Assembly: GCF_000359125.1 (NCBI RefSeq)
Contig: NZ_CAAF010000082.1
Span: 310,001 to 374,000, forward strand
DNA: 64,000 nucleotides
Direction: 5' to 3'
Origin: Mesorhizobium sp. STM 4661
Lineage (GTDB): Bacteria > Pseudomonadota > Alphaproteobacteria > Rhizobiales > Rhizobiaceae
Position numbers and translations under genes: made by a program. Under the pieces are notes generated by a model. That model was given only the letters and a program-made list of their open reading frames with translations. It made no database searches and was not told the origin of the DNA. Positions 34,135 to 42,947 of the stretch are shown here, in pieces; the stretch's first letter is position 1; each line of letters starts with the position of its first letter.

Positions 34135-34716
34135 TCACGCCGCCGCGTCGCCTGCCGCCTCCGACAGGAAAGTAAAGACATAGTCGGAGAAGGAACGCCA
34201 GCATTCGACCCGGAACGCGTCCTCGGCTGTGCGCAACAGCACGATCTCGACCTTGCCCAGTATGGTGCGCGACGCCGCCCCTACCGGAAAGACCTCGAGC
34301 GCCAGATCCTGCGGACAGCCTGAGTTGACCGCCGCGGCGGCAGCCGGGCCGGTGACTGAAATGGCGATGTTGCGATGCGAGATGCCGACCGCCGAATGCA
34401 AGGCCGTCACCTCAGCGCAATCGGCGAGCGGATCCTTTCCGGCCTCATCGATGACCAGCCATTCGTCCGGTCCAAGCCACAATGCCGTGCGACCGGCCTT
34501 GGACGCCGAGGTTTTCGGCTTTCGCGGCAGGGTCACGCCAAGCGCCTTCGAAAGCGCGGCCAGGGAAGCCTCCGGCGCGCGCAGCGAAATGCGCTCGGCA
34601 GGCGGCAGCACGGCAAGCTTGACGCCGGTGGCGGAAAGTTCCTGGCCGGCGAGCGCGGCGCGGCGTTCAGCAGACGGCGTCGCGGCGGCAGTTTTCCTGG
34701 TGGCGGCCTTAGCCAT
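34135..34716 (-). CDS. soxG: Sarcosine oxidase gamma subunit
   Basis: A 193-residue gamma subunit of heterotetrameric sarcosine oxidase, which oxidises sarcosine to glycine while passing the methyl group to tetrahydrofolate. It has the family pattern: W-L-G-P-D-E-W-L at about 93-100, S-H-R-N-I-A-I-S and G-C-P-Q-D-L in the middle, and F-R-V-E-C-W-R-S-F-S-D-Y near the C-terminus. The N-terminal ~25 residues are an Ala/Thr/Arg-rich extension. The start at 34716 overlaps the soxA stop by 8 bases. It is the last gene of the sox operon. Confidence 0.93.
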   Translation of the reverse strand: MAKAATRKTAAATPSAERRAALAGQELSATGVKLAVLPPAERISLRAPEASLAALSKALGVTLPRKPKTSASKAGRTALWLGPDEWLVIDEAGKDPLADCAEVTALHSAVGISHRNIAISVTGPAAAAAVNSGCPQDLALEVFPVGAASRTILGKVEIVLLRTAEDAFRVECWRSFSDYVFTFLSEAAGDAAA

Positions 34717-37702
34717 TGAGGCGCTCTCCCTTCTCGTCGAAGAACACCATGCCGGTAACCTCGACCTCGATCGTCCCGTTCGGCATCGGCACGTATAATG
34801 TCTCGCCCATGCGGTCGCGGCCGCCGGCAACCAGCGCCAGCGCGATCGAGCGGCCGCAATTCTCCGACCAATAGCTGGACGTCACATGGCCGATCATTGT
34901 CATCGGGATCGCCTGCTTCGGATCCGCGACGATCTGAGCGCCCTCTTCCAGCACCACTTTCGGATCCCTGGTCTTCAGGCCGACGAGCTGCTTGCGGCCC
35001 TTGGCGACTAGGTCGGGCCGCGCCATGCCGCGAATGCCGACGAAGTCGGTCTTCTTCTTGCCGACCGCCCAGTCGAGACCGGCATCGTTCGGCGTTACCG
35101 TGCCGTCGGTGTCCTGGCCGACGATGATGTAGCCCTTTTCGGCGCGCAGCACGTGCATAGCCTCGGTACCATAGGCGACCGCGCCATGCTTCTGGCCCTC
35201 GGCCCATAGCGCTTCCCAGACGGCCTGGCCATAATCGGCCGGCACATTGACCTCGAAACCGCGCTCGCCGCTGAACGACATGCGGAAGAGCCTAGTCGGC
35301 ACGCCGCATATCTTGCCTTCGCGCACCGACATGTGCGGCAGCGCCTCGTCCGACATGTCGATGCCTTCGACCAGCGGAGCAATGATGTCCCGAGACTTCG
35401 GCCCTTGCACGGCAATGACGGCCCATTGTTCGGTGGTCGAGGTCAGCCAGACATCGAGATGCGGGAACTCGGTCTGGAGATAGTCCTCCATATGGTTCAT
35501 GACGCGCGGCGCGCCGCCGGTCGTCGTCGTCACATGGAAGCGGTCCGGCGCCAGCCTGCCCACGACACCGTCGTCATAGATGAAACCGTCCTCGCGCAGC
35601 ATGATGCCATAGCGGCAGCGCCCTGGCTCCAGCTTCTCCCACGGATTGGTGTAGAGCAGTTCCATGAACTTGGCAGCATCCGGGCCGACCACCTCGATCT
35701 TGCCCAGCGTCGAGGCATCGAACAGACCGGCCGTCTTGCGCACGGCAACACATTCGCGGTCGACGGCGGCGTGGATGTCTTCGCCACCCTTGGGGAAATA
35801 CCAGGCGCGCTTCCATTGCCCGACATCCTCGAACACCGCCCCTTGGGCCTCGGCCCACGGATGGATCGCCGTCTTGCGGGTCGGATCGAAGAGCGGACCC
35901 CGCGCATGTCCAACGATCGAACCGAAGGTGACCGGCGTGTAGGGCGCCCGGAACGTCGTCAGGCCGACTTGCGGGATCGGCTTGCCGAGCGTCTCTGCGG
36001 CAATGGCCAGACCGTGCATGTTCGAAGTCTTGCCCTGGTCGGTCGCCATGCCGTTGGTGGTGAAGCGCTTGACATGCTCGATCGAGCGCATGCCCTCATG
36101 CACGGCCTGGCGGATGTCCTTGGCGGTGACGTCGTTCTGGAAATCGACAAAGGCCTTGACCGTCGTGTCCGGCCCGGCGCCGGGTGCCGCGCCCAGCATG
36201 CCGCGCGACCAGCTTTCGCTGGCGTCGACCTTCGGCTTCGTACCCTTGGCGGCCTTTGCGCCGGCATCCTTCGCCGCCTTGGCGCCCGCCGCATAGGCCT
36301 CGTCAATCGTCGCCGACAGCCCGTCGGTGCCGTTGCAGGCGCCGACCGAGACACAGTCCTGCGCATAAATTCCGGGCACGAAACGCTTGGTCTCGTCGTT
36401 GAAGGCCACCTTGCCGCGCGATTGCGAGAACAGATGCACCGACGGCGTCCAGCCGGCGGACATCAGGATCGCGTCGACGGGGATAGTGCGCTCGCCGCCG
36501 CCATTCTTCGGCTGCACGGTCATCGACGACACCCGCAATTTGCCGCCGGCGCGGATCACCGCGCGGCCGAAATTGATCTCGATGCCGAGCGCCCTCGCCT
36601 CGTCGATCACCGGACCGGTCGGATTGTCGCGCAAATCGACGATGGCGGCCACGTTGACGCCGGCCTTCTTCAGGTCGATCGCCGCGGCATAGGCGGAATC
36701 ATTGGCCGTGTAGACGCCGACATTCCTGCCGACCGCGACGCCATAATGGTTGAGATAGGTGCGCGCCGCCGACGCCAGCATGATGCCCGGCCGGTCGTTG
36801 TCGGCAAACACCATGTGGCGCTCGATGGCGCCGGTAGCCAGCACCACGCGCTTGGCTCGGACCTGCCACAGCCGCTCGCGCGGCAGGTCGCGGCCAGGGT
36901 TTTGCAGATGATCGCTGACGCGCTCGACCAGCCCGACGAAGTTCTGCGCGTAATAGCCGAAGGCCGTGGTGCGCGAGAGCACGCGGACATTGTCCATGTC
37001 CTTGAGTCTGGCGGTCGCCGCCTGCGCCCAGCCAAAGCCGTCCTCGCCGTCGATACTGGCGCCACTCTCGAAACGCAGGCTGCCGCCGAACTCCGCCTGC
37101 TCGTCGGCAAGGATGACGCGCGCGCCGGTCTCGGCAGCGGCAAGTGCGGCTGCAATGCCGGCTGCACCCCCACCCAGCACCAGCACGTCGCAATGGGCGA
37201 AGCGCGCCGAATAGTGGTCGGGGTCCGGCTGGTCCGGCGCGACGCCAAGGCCTGCCGCTGCACGGATCTTCGGTTCGTAGAGGTTTTTCCAGGCCGCCTT
37301 CGGCCACATGAAGGTCTTGTAGTAGAAGCCCGCCGAAAACAGCGGCGAAGCGATGTCATTGACCGCGCCGACGTCGAAGGAAAGCGACGGCCAGCGGTTC
37401 TGCGACTGTGCGGCGAGCCCATCATAGAGCTCCTGCACTGTGGCCCGCACATTCGGCGTCCTGCGCGCCGCGTCGCGCCTGATCTCAACCAGCGCATTGG
37501 GCTCTTCCGCGCCGGCCGACAGGAAGCCGCGCGGCCGGTGGTACTTGAACGAACGGCCGACCAGATGGACGCCGTTGGCAAGCAGCGCCGAGGCCAGCGT
37601 GTCGCCCTCGATGCCGGGGTAAGACTGGCCGTCGAAGCTGAAGCGCGCCGTCTTTGGTTGGCTGAGGCGCCCGGCGCCGGGAATGCGGAACGCGCCGCTC
37701 AT
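34709..37702 (-). CDS. soxA: Sarcosine oxidase alpha subunit
   Basis: The 997-residue alpha subunit, which binds NAD+ and carries the folate-binding domain. The N-terminus contains the ferredoxin-like segment (F-S-F-D-G-Q-S-Y-P-G and A-L-L-A-N-G), then G-G-G-A-A-G-I-A-A-A-L at about 177-187 for NAD+, and the C-terminal 390 residues are a GcvT-like tetrahydrofolate-binding domain (T-P-V-T-F-G-S-I, G-L-F-D-A-S-T-L-G-K, S-F-S-G-E-R-G-F-E-V). The length matches the family. It overlaps soxD by 4 bases and soxG by 8, so the three are coupled. Confidence 0.96.
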   Translation of the reverse strand: MSGAFRIPGAGRLSQPKTARFSFDGQSYPGIEGDTLASALLANGVHLVGRSFKYHRPRGFLSAGAEEPNALVEIRRDAARRTPNVRATVQELYDGLAAQSQNRWPSLSFDVGAVNDIASPLFSAGFYYKTFMWPKAAWKNLYEPKIRAAAGLGVAPDQPDPDHYSARFAHCDVLVLGGGAAGIAAALAAAETGARVILADEQAEFGGSLRFESGASIDGEDGFGWAQAATARLKDMDNVRVLSRTTAFGYYAQNFVGLVERVSDHLQNPGRDLPRERLWQVRAKRVVLATGAIERHMVFADNDRPGIMLASAARTYLNHYGVAVGRNVGVYTANDSAYAAAIDLKKAGVNVAAIVDLRDNPTGPVIDEARALGIEINFGRAVIRAGGKLRVSSMTVQPKNGGGERTIPVDAILMSAGWTPSVHLFSQSRGKVAFNDETKRFVPGIYAQDCVSVGACNGTDGLSATIDEAYAAGAKAAKDAGAKAAKGTKPKVDASESWSRGMLGAAPGAGPDTTVKAFVDFQNDVTAKDIRQAVHEGMRSIEHVKRFTTNGMATDQGKTSNMHGLAIAAETLGKPIPQVGLTTFRAPYTPVTFGSIVGHARGPLFDPTRKTAIHPWAEAQGAVFEDVGQWKRAWYFPKGGEDIHAAVDRECVAVRKTAGLFDASTLGKIEVVGPDAAKFMELLYTNPWEKLEPGRCRYGIMLREDGFIYDDGVVGRLAPDRFHVTTTTGGAPRVMNHMEDYLQTEFPHLDVWLTSTTEQWAVIAVQGPKSRDIIAPLVEGIDMSDEALPHMSVREGKICGVPTRLFRMSFSGERGFEVNVPADYGQAVWEALWAEGQKHGAVAYGTEAMHVLRAEKGYIIVGQDTDGTVTPNDAGLDWAVGKKKTDFVGIRGMARPDLVAKGRKQLVGLKTRDPKVVLEEGAQIVADPKQAIPMTMIGHVTSSYWSENCGRSIALALVAGGRDRMGETLYVPMPNGTIEVEVTGMVFFDEKGERLNG

Positions 37703-38010
37703 TTGGCAACCACTTCATTGGAGATTTTGGGCAGCTTCGCGGGCTTCGGCTCGCCGGCCTTGTAGGTTATGATGAACTTGTCGCTGACGGTGTCGCGCAC
37801 GGCGTTGAAGAAGCGCGCGCAGCCATGCATGTGCCGCCAGCGCTCATGGATGATGCCCTTGGGGTTAGAGCGGATGAAGAAGAACTTTTCGAAATCGTCG
37901 TCGCTCTCGCCGGCAATGTTGGCCGAACGCGCAATATGCGCCTCGCCGGCGTTGCGGAATTCGAGTTCCGGACGCTCTTCCTCGCAATAGGGGCAGCGGA
38001 TGAGAAGCAT
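37699..38010 (-). CDS. soxD: Sarcosine oxidase delta subunit
   Basis: A 103-residue zinc-binding delta subunit. The zinc ligands are in exactly the known positions: Cys6 and Cys9 in R-C-P-Y-C, His59 and Cys63 in R-H-M-H-G-C. The start at 38010 (M-L-L-I-R-C) gives this numbering; the open frame runs further upstream without family support. It overlaps soxA by 4 bases and begins 8 bases after the unknown gene at 38019. Confidence 0.95.
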   Translation of the reverse strand: MLLIRCPYCEEERPELEFRNAGEAHIARSANIAGESDDDFEKFFFIRSNPKGIIHERWRHMHGCARFFNAVRDTVSDKFIITYKAGEPKPAKLPKISNEVVAK

Positions 38011-38018
38011 GATGTTTC

Positions 38019-38441
38019 CTACAATTCGCCGTGGCCGACATGGGCGCCGGCTGGTTGATCGCAAAGCTTCTGGCCCAGGGTCGCGAAGGGCGCGACCAGC
38101 CGGATGCGTTCCTCGACACTTGCCGCCGGGCGGAAAAGGTCGCGATCAGCCATGTTGCCGATCGTGAGTTGAAACGGGTCGGTGGTCACGATGACGTGGC
38201 GCGGCTGGAATGTCTGGTCGTCCTCAAGGTCGGCCGGCCTGTTTTCCAGGAAGGTGACCACCTTTTGACCGCCACTCCAGACGCAGGCGAGCACGCCCGC
38301 GTCGGCGGAAAACGGCCATCCGGTCTCGTTTTCGGCGCGGTTGATCGGCTGCAGGCGCACCTCTTCGACCGACGGAAAATGAAACAGGCCCTGCTCGCCG
38401 GCGAGCATCAACGGCATCGCAACAGCCATCTCGGCCATCAT
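38019..38441 (-). CDS. Uncharacterised gene inside the sarcosine oxidase operon
   Basis: A 140-residue protein encoded between soxB and soxD. Its ATG-ATG start overlaps the soxB stop directly and it ends 8 bases before soxD, so it is translated as part of the operon. No catalytic motif is seen. The sequence begins M-M-A-E-M-A-V-A-M-P-L-M-L and continues with a mixed, mostly beta-like region with two tryptophans (T-G-W-P-F-S and A-C-V-W-S-G-G) and one cysteine. It does not look membrane-bound or exported. An accessory assembly or cofactor role is only a guess from position. Confidence 0.8.
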   Translation of the reverse strand: MMAEMAVAMPLMLAGEQGLFHFPSVEEVRLQPINRAENETGWPFSADAGVLACVWSGGQKVVTFLENRPADLEDDQTFQPRHVIVTTDPFQLTIGNMADRDLFRPAASVEERIRLVAPFATLGQKLCDQPAGAHVGHGEL

Positions 38442-39694
38442 CAGTGCGCCACCGCCGCCGCCGCCGCTTCGTCGATCAGACGGCCGGTGCGGAAACGCTC
38501 GATGGTGAAAGGCGCGTTGATCGGGTGCGGATCGTCCCTGGCGATGGTGTGGGCAAAGACATGCCCCGACCCCGGCGTCGCCTTGAAGCCGCCCGTGCCC
38601 CAGCCGCAATTGACATAGAGGCCGGGCACCGGCGTCTTGGCCAGGATCGGCGAGCGGTCGGGTGTCACGTCGACGATGCCGCCCCATGAGCGCAGCATCT
38701 TCATGCGCGTGAAGATCGGGAACATCTCGCAGATGGCGTCGAGCGTGTGCTGCAATATGTGCAGGCCGCCGGTCTGCGAATAGGAGACGTATTGGTCGGT
38801 GCCGGCGCCGATCACCAGCTCGCCCTTGTCGGACTGCGAGATATAGGCGTGCACCGTGTTCGACATCACCACGCAAGGCACCACCGGCTTGACCGGCTCC
38901 GACACCAGCGCCTGCAGCGGATAGCTCTCCAGCGGCATGCGCACGCCGGCCATGTTCATGATGACGGACGAATGACCGGCCGCCACCACGCCGACCTTCT
39001 TGGCGCCGATGAAGCCGCGTGTCGTCTCGACGCCGGTGACCGCGCCGTTGGCCGCCCGCTTGACGCCGGTGACCTCGCAGTTCTGGATGATGTGGACGCC
39101 GCGCGCCGAGGCGCCGCGCGCATAGCCCCAGGCGACGGCATCGTGACGGGCGGTGCCACCGCGACGCTGCAAGGCAGCCCCCACCACCGGATAGCGCGCC
39201 TGCTTCGAGATGTTCAGCGGCGGGCAGAATTCCTTTGCCTGCTCGGGCGTCAGCCATTCATTGTCGATGCCGTTCAGCCGGTTGGCGTGGACGTGGCGCT
39301 TCAACACCTGGATGTCGTGCACATTGTGGGCGAGCATCATGACGCCGCGCGCCGAATACATGACATTGTAATTGAGCTCCTGGCTGAGCCCGTCCCACAG
39401 CTTTAGCGCATGGTCGTAGATGCCGGCGCTCTCGTCATAGAGATAGTTGGAGCGGATGATGGTGGTGTTGCGGCCGGTGTTGCCGCCGCCGAGCCAGCCC
39501 TTTTCCAGCACCGCGACATTGGTGATGCCGTGCACCGTGGCGAGATAATAGGCGGTGGCCAGGCCATGCCCGCCGGCGCCGACGATGATGACGTCGTAGT
39601 CCTTCTTCGGCTCGGGCGAGGACCATTGCTCTTCCCAGCCCCTATGGCCGCGCATGGCCTCGCGGGCGATGGCGAATACCGAATATTTTTTCAA
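38441..39694 (-). CDS. soxB: Sarcosine oxidase beta subunit
   Basis: The 417-residue flavin subunit. The FAD Rossmann motif V-G-A-G-G-H-G is near residues 38-44. The covalent-FMN motif R-R-G-G-T-A-R-H-D-A-V-A-W-G has its histidine at about 184. A TTG start at 39694 is proposed because it yields the conserved M-K-K-Y-S-V-F-A-x-A-R-E-A N-terminus; the frame upstream (to 39853) has no family match. It is the first gene of the minus-strand operon soxB, unknown gene, soxD, soxA, soxG. No folate or glyA gene lies nearby. Confidence 0.94.
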   Translation of the reverse strand: MKKYSVFAIAREAMRGHRGWEEQWSSPEPKKDYDVIIVGAGGHGLATAYYLATVHGITNVAVLEKGWLGGGNTGRNTTIIRSNYLYDESAGIYDHALKLWDGLSQELNYNVMYSARGVMMLAHNVHDIQVLKRHVHANRLNGIDNEWLTPEQAKEFCPPLNISKQARYPVVGAALQRRGGTARHDAVAWGYARGASARGVHIIQNCEVTGVKRAANGAVTGVETTRGFIGAKKVGVVAAGHSSVIMNMAGVRMPLESYPLQALVSEPVKPVVPCVVMSNTVHAYISQSDKGELVIGAGTDQYVSYSQTGGLHILQHTLDAICEMFPIFTRMKMLRSWGGIVDVTPDRSPILAKTPVPGLYVNCGWGTGGFKATPGSGHVFAHTIARDDPHPINAPFTIERFRTGRLIDEAAAAAVAH

Positions 39695-39960
39695 CGTTCT
39701 GGCCTCGCGGATAGCGGCCGGGCATCCAATCGAGCCCCGGCGCGCGAGGTGTATCACTAGCGAAACAGCGCTGCCACCCTTGCGCTGTTTGCGACGGCGC
39801 TTGCCGTTTTGCGCCGTGACGAAAAAGACGCATCGGAAGCAATGAACGATCAAACCCTGTCATGAGGCCTTCGCAGGTATCGGGTGGCTCGCGCCGCCTC
39901 GATCTGCGACCAAGCATCCAATTGCCGGCAACAGCCGACACAAAGACAAAGGATGCAACA

Positions 39961-40731
39961 ATGTTCGCACTCGCCCACAAGGTCGCCATCGTTACCGGCG
40001 CCAGTTCCGGCATCGGCCGCGCCACCGCAAAGCTCTTTGCCGAGGAAGGCGCCAAGCTCGTCGTCGCTGCCCGTCGCCAGGTGGAGCTTGACACGCTCGT
40101 CGCCGAAATCGAGGACGCCGACGGCACCGCTATCGCCCTTGCCGGCGACGTCCGGGACGAAGCCTACGCGAAAGCCCTTGTCGACCTGGCGGTCGGCAGG
40201 TTCGGCGGGCTGGATATCGCCTTCAACAACGCAGGCTCCGTCGGCCAGATGGGACCTATCCCGGAGCTGTCGCTGGAGGGATGGCGGGAGACGCTCGACA
40301 CCAATTTGACCAGCGCCTTTCTCGGCGCGAAATACCAGGTGCCGGCGATGGTCGACCGTGGCGGCGGATCGCTGATCTTCACCTCGACTTTCGTCGGCCA
40401 CACGGTCGGCATGCCCGGCATGACGAGTTACGCCGCAAGCAAGGCCGGACTGATCGGATTGACGCAGGTACTTGCCGCCGAATATGGCCCGAAAGGCGTG
40501 CGGGTCAACGCACTCCTGCCGGGCGGCACCGACACGCCCGCCAGCATTACCAATGCCCCGGGCGCCGGCCCGGACGTGCTGGCCTTCGTCGAGGGCCTTC
40601 ATGCCCTGAAGCGCATGGCGCAACCGGAAGAGATCGCCCGCTCGGCGCTTTATCTGGCTTCCGACGCGTCGAGCTTCACCACCGGGGCGGCGCTGTTTGC
40701 CGACGGCGGCGTCTCGATCAACCGGACGTGA
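39961..40731 (+). CDS. SDR family oxidoreductase
   Basis: A 256-residue classical SDR. T-G-A-S-S-G-I-G at about 13-20, N-N-A-G at about 90-93 and the Y-A-A-S-K catalytic pair after S-T in L-I-F-T-S-T-F-V are all present. The arginine at about 38-39 (A-A-R-R) after the second strand suggests NADP(H). The start at 39961 gives the normal N-terminus; the 33 upstream codons are unsupported. It is monocistronic, divergent from soxB, and its substrate is unknown. Confidence 0.9.
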   Translation: MFALAHKVAIVTGASSGIGRATAKLFAEEGAKLVVAARRQVELDTLVAEIEDADGTAIALAGDVRDEAYAKALVDLAVGRFGGLDIAFNNAGSVGQMGPIPELSLEGWRETLDTNLTSAFLGAKYQVPAMVDRGGGSLIFTSTFVGHTVGMPGMTSYAASKAGLIGLTQVLAAEYGPKGVRVNALLPGGTDTPASITNAPGAGPDVLAFVEGLHALKRMAQPEEIARSALYLASDASSFTTGAALFADGGVSINRT

Positions 40732-40849
40732 CGTCTTTCCCGATCACGCGCAGGCTCATGAGCCAAAATATCGCAAAACCAGCCTTGCTTTTCGGCTCGA
40801 TTTGACGATTCCGTTCTCGGAGACTTCTGTTCGAAAACGGACCGGAAAC

Positions 40850-41236
40850 ATGCTGCTGATCAGAACCTATATCGCCCAGAGCGCAATCGAAGGCGTCGGC
40901 GTGTTCGCCGCCGAACCGATCAGGAAGGGGGCGTCGATCTGGCGCCTCGATCCGGACTTCGACCGGCTGATCCCTATGGAGAAGTACCAGGCAGCACCCC
41001 CGCACCTCAAGGAATTGCTCGACAGATATGCCTATCCAAGCCCCGATCGGCCGGGCTTCATGGTCTATGAAGTCGACAATGGGCGCTTCATGAACCACGC
41101 AGAGCGGCCGAACACGGACTTTTCACGGTATGGCGGGGCGACCGCCACCCGCGACATCGCGGCGGGCGAGGAAATAACCTGCGACTATGGCGAGTTCTTC
41201 GAGGATTTCGAGCGGCTTCACCTCGCCACCGCATAG
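40850..41236 (+). CDS. SET domain-containing protein
   Basis: A 128-residue protein consisting of a single SET domain. The hallmark motifs are V-G-V-F-A-A-E-P-I near 17, R-F-M-N-H-A-E-R-P-N-T in the middle (the pseudo-knot R-F-x-N-H-x-x-x-P-N), and G-E-E-I-T-C-D-Y-G near the C-terminus. Such proteins methylate lysine in other kingdoms. In bacteria the targets are mostly unknown. The start at 40850 has CCGGAA upstream and matches the usual short bacterial form. A strong terminator lies 80 bases downstream. Confidence 0.9.
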   Translation: MLLIRTYIAQSAIEGVGVFAAEPIRKGASIWRLDPDFDRLIPMEKYQAAPPHLKELLDRYAYPSPDRPGFMVYEVDNGRFMNHAERPNTDFSRYGGATATRDIAAGEEITCDYGEFFEDFERLHLATA

Positions 41237-41315
41237 CGGCAAGGCTCAGCGGTCGATTGCTCGGTGCCGGCAATCATGCCATTGATCCTGGCATGGTGCT
41301 GATTTGCGCCGACGA

Positions 41316-41337
41316 CCCGCCGCCGAGGCGGGTTTTT
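41316..41337 (+). terminator. Rho-independent terminator after the SET gene
   Basis: A 6-bp GC stem CCCGCC (41316-41321) and GGCGGG (41327-41332) with a 5-base loop, followed directly by TTTTT and a T-rich stretch. It separates the SET gene from rpsU. Confidence 0.85.
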
Positions 41338-41493
41338 CGTTTCGGGCTTCGGCGCGCCGTCCTTCATTTCGGCAGTGGACAAAGCGGCATGATTCTGCTA
41401 TCAGCCGCCACAATTCGTGGTGTAATTCGCCGCGGAGGCTAGTGGCTATGGCCGCTTGCCTGTTGATATCAAACCCGAAAGACAGGATTGCCC

Positions 41494-41763
41494 GTGCAGG
41501 TACTCGTCCGCGACAACAATGTTGACCAGGCGCTTCGCGCGCTCAAGAAAAAGATGCAGCGCGAAGGCATCTTCCGCGAAATGAAGATGCGTGGACACTA
41601 CGAGAAGCCTTCCGAGAAGCGCGCCCGCGAAAAGGCTGAAGCCGTTCGCCGCGCCCGCAAGCTGGCCCGCAAGCGCGCTCAGCGCGAAGGTCTGCTGCCG
41701 ATGACGCCGCGTCCGGTGGCGGCTGGTGGTGCTGCCGGTGCTCCGCGCCCGCCGCGGTTCTGA
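41494..41763 (+). CDS. rpsU: 30S ribosomal protein S21
   Basis: An 89-residue small-subunit protein that helps base-pair the Shine-Dalgarno region. The rhizobial form is seen in full: Q-V-L-V-R-D-N-N-V-D-Q-A-L-R-A-L-K-K-K-M at the start, the F-R-E-M-K-M-R-G-H-Y-E-K-P-S-E-K-R core, and a basic tail ending P-R-P-P-R-F. A GTG at 41494 with AGGAT upstream gives the conserved N-terminus; a TTG two codons earlier is the alternative. A strong terminator follows. Confidence 0.95.
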   Translation: MQVLVRDNNVDQALRALKKKMQREGIFREMKMRGHYEKPSEKRAREKAEAVRRARKLARKRAQREGLLPMTPRPVAAGGAAGAPRPPRF

Positions 41764-41795
41764 CGCCAATTTTTCGTCCTTTTCGAAGGATATCC

Positions 41796-41831
41796 AAGGT
41801 GGCGCGATGCGGAATCGCCGCCACCTTTTTG
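41796..41831 (+). terminator. Rho-independent terminator after rpsU
   Basis: A 9-bp stem AAGGTGGCG (41796-41804) and CGCCACCTT (41819-41827), with a 14-base loop, followed by TTTTTGTTTTG. It lies 32 bases downstream of the rpsU stop. Confidence 0.9.
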
Positions 41832-41915
41832 TTTTGAATTCGATCTGATTCGGAGAGGGCCGGTTCGGAGAGGAAACACACCTGACGGCGCGGCGGCAGT
41901 GAGGACAGAGCAGAC

Positions 41916-42764
41916 ATGAACGCAATTACCGTGGAGCGCAGAACCGCATTGCACGGCTTTGCACTGACGGCAGCCCTGCTTTCCGGCTTGGCGCTTGCCG
42001 GCTGCCAGACAGCCCCGACCGGCGAATTCAACAACATCGACAAGGCGCAAGGCTCGACCGAGAACATCTCCTCGCTCTCGGCCGTGATCCAGCGCAATCC
42101 CCAGGATCCGGAAGGCTACAATGTGCGCGGCTCGGCCTATGGCCGCGGCGGCCAGTATCGGGCGGCGCTGAAGGATTTCGACACCGCCATCCAGCTCAAT
42201 CCGAATTTCTACCAGGCTTATTCGAACCGCGCCCTCATCCAGCGCTTCCTCGGCAACCAGGAAGCGGCCCTTACCGATTACAACCGCGCGATCCAGATCA
42301 ATTCGAGCTACGACGCCGCCTATATCGGCCGCGGCAACCTCTATCGCAAGGCCGGCCGCACCCAGGAGGCCTTCAACGATTTCCAGAAGGCGATCCAGCT
42401 CGACACGACCGATGCCCGCGCCTATCACAATCGCGGTCTGATCTATCAGAGCCAGGGCCAGCATGCTTTCGCCATCGAGGATTTCTCGACCGCTATCTCG
42501 CTGTCGCCGGACGCCGCCGAGCCCTATAATGGCCGCGGCCTGTCCTATCTCGCCATGAACGACGAGGACAACGCCTTCGCCGATTTCAACATGGCCGTCA
42601 AGCTCGACGGCAAGAACGCCGAAGCCTGGTCCAATCAGGCGCTGATCTACGAGCGGCGCGGCGACAAGGTCAGGGCGTCGAAATCATACCGCGAAGCGGT
42701 CCGTCTCGATCCGACCTACCAGCCGGCCAAGGACGGCCTGGCGCGCACCACCAACGCCGGCTGA
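41916..42764 (+). CDS. TPR-repeat lipoprotein
   Basis: A 282-residue lipoprotein. The lipobox L-A-L-A-G-C puts the lipidated cysteine at residue 30, after a short basic stretch and a hydrophobic core. The mature part is about six tetratricopeptide repeats from residue 65 on (recurring Y-x-x-R-G, A-L-x-D-F, A-I-Q-L pattern). It resembles NlpI-like outer membrane lipoproteins that act as scaffolds for envelope proteins. It is monocistronic and follows the rpsU terminator. Confidence 0.9.
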   Translation: MNAITVERRTALHGFALTAALLSGLALAGCQTAPTGEFNNIDKAQGSTENISSLSAVIQRNPQDPEGYNVRGSAYGRGGQYRAALKDFDTAIQLNPNFYQAYSNRALIQRFLGNQEAALTDYNRAIQINSSYDAAYIGRGNLYRKAGRTQEAFNDFQKAIQLDTTDARAYHNRGLIYQSQGQHAFAIEDFSTAISLSPDAAEPYNGRGLSYLAMNDEDNAFADFNMAVKLDGKNAEAWSNQALIYERRGDKVRASKSYREAVRLDPTYQPAKDGLARTTNAG

Positions 42765-42947
42765 TCGAAGGCGGCGTTCGGTTTGAGCCGGAGCCCGTCA
42801 TGGGCTCGAGGCAGGCTGCGGTTTGGCATGTCTTCGAGAAATCGCCGATTACGCCGCATTAACTCTTGCCTTGATCGCGCCAAGTTTTCGGCGGAACGCT
42901 CGACGCACTCGACCGTTTAATCCAGGCACCTGCGAAAGGATCCTCCC

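Noticed and set aside
35333..37765. An 810-codon open frame antisense to soxA
   Set aside because: Same antisense compositional artefact; soxA on the minus strand is complete and in operon context.
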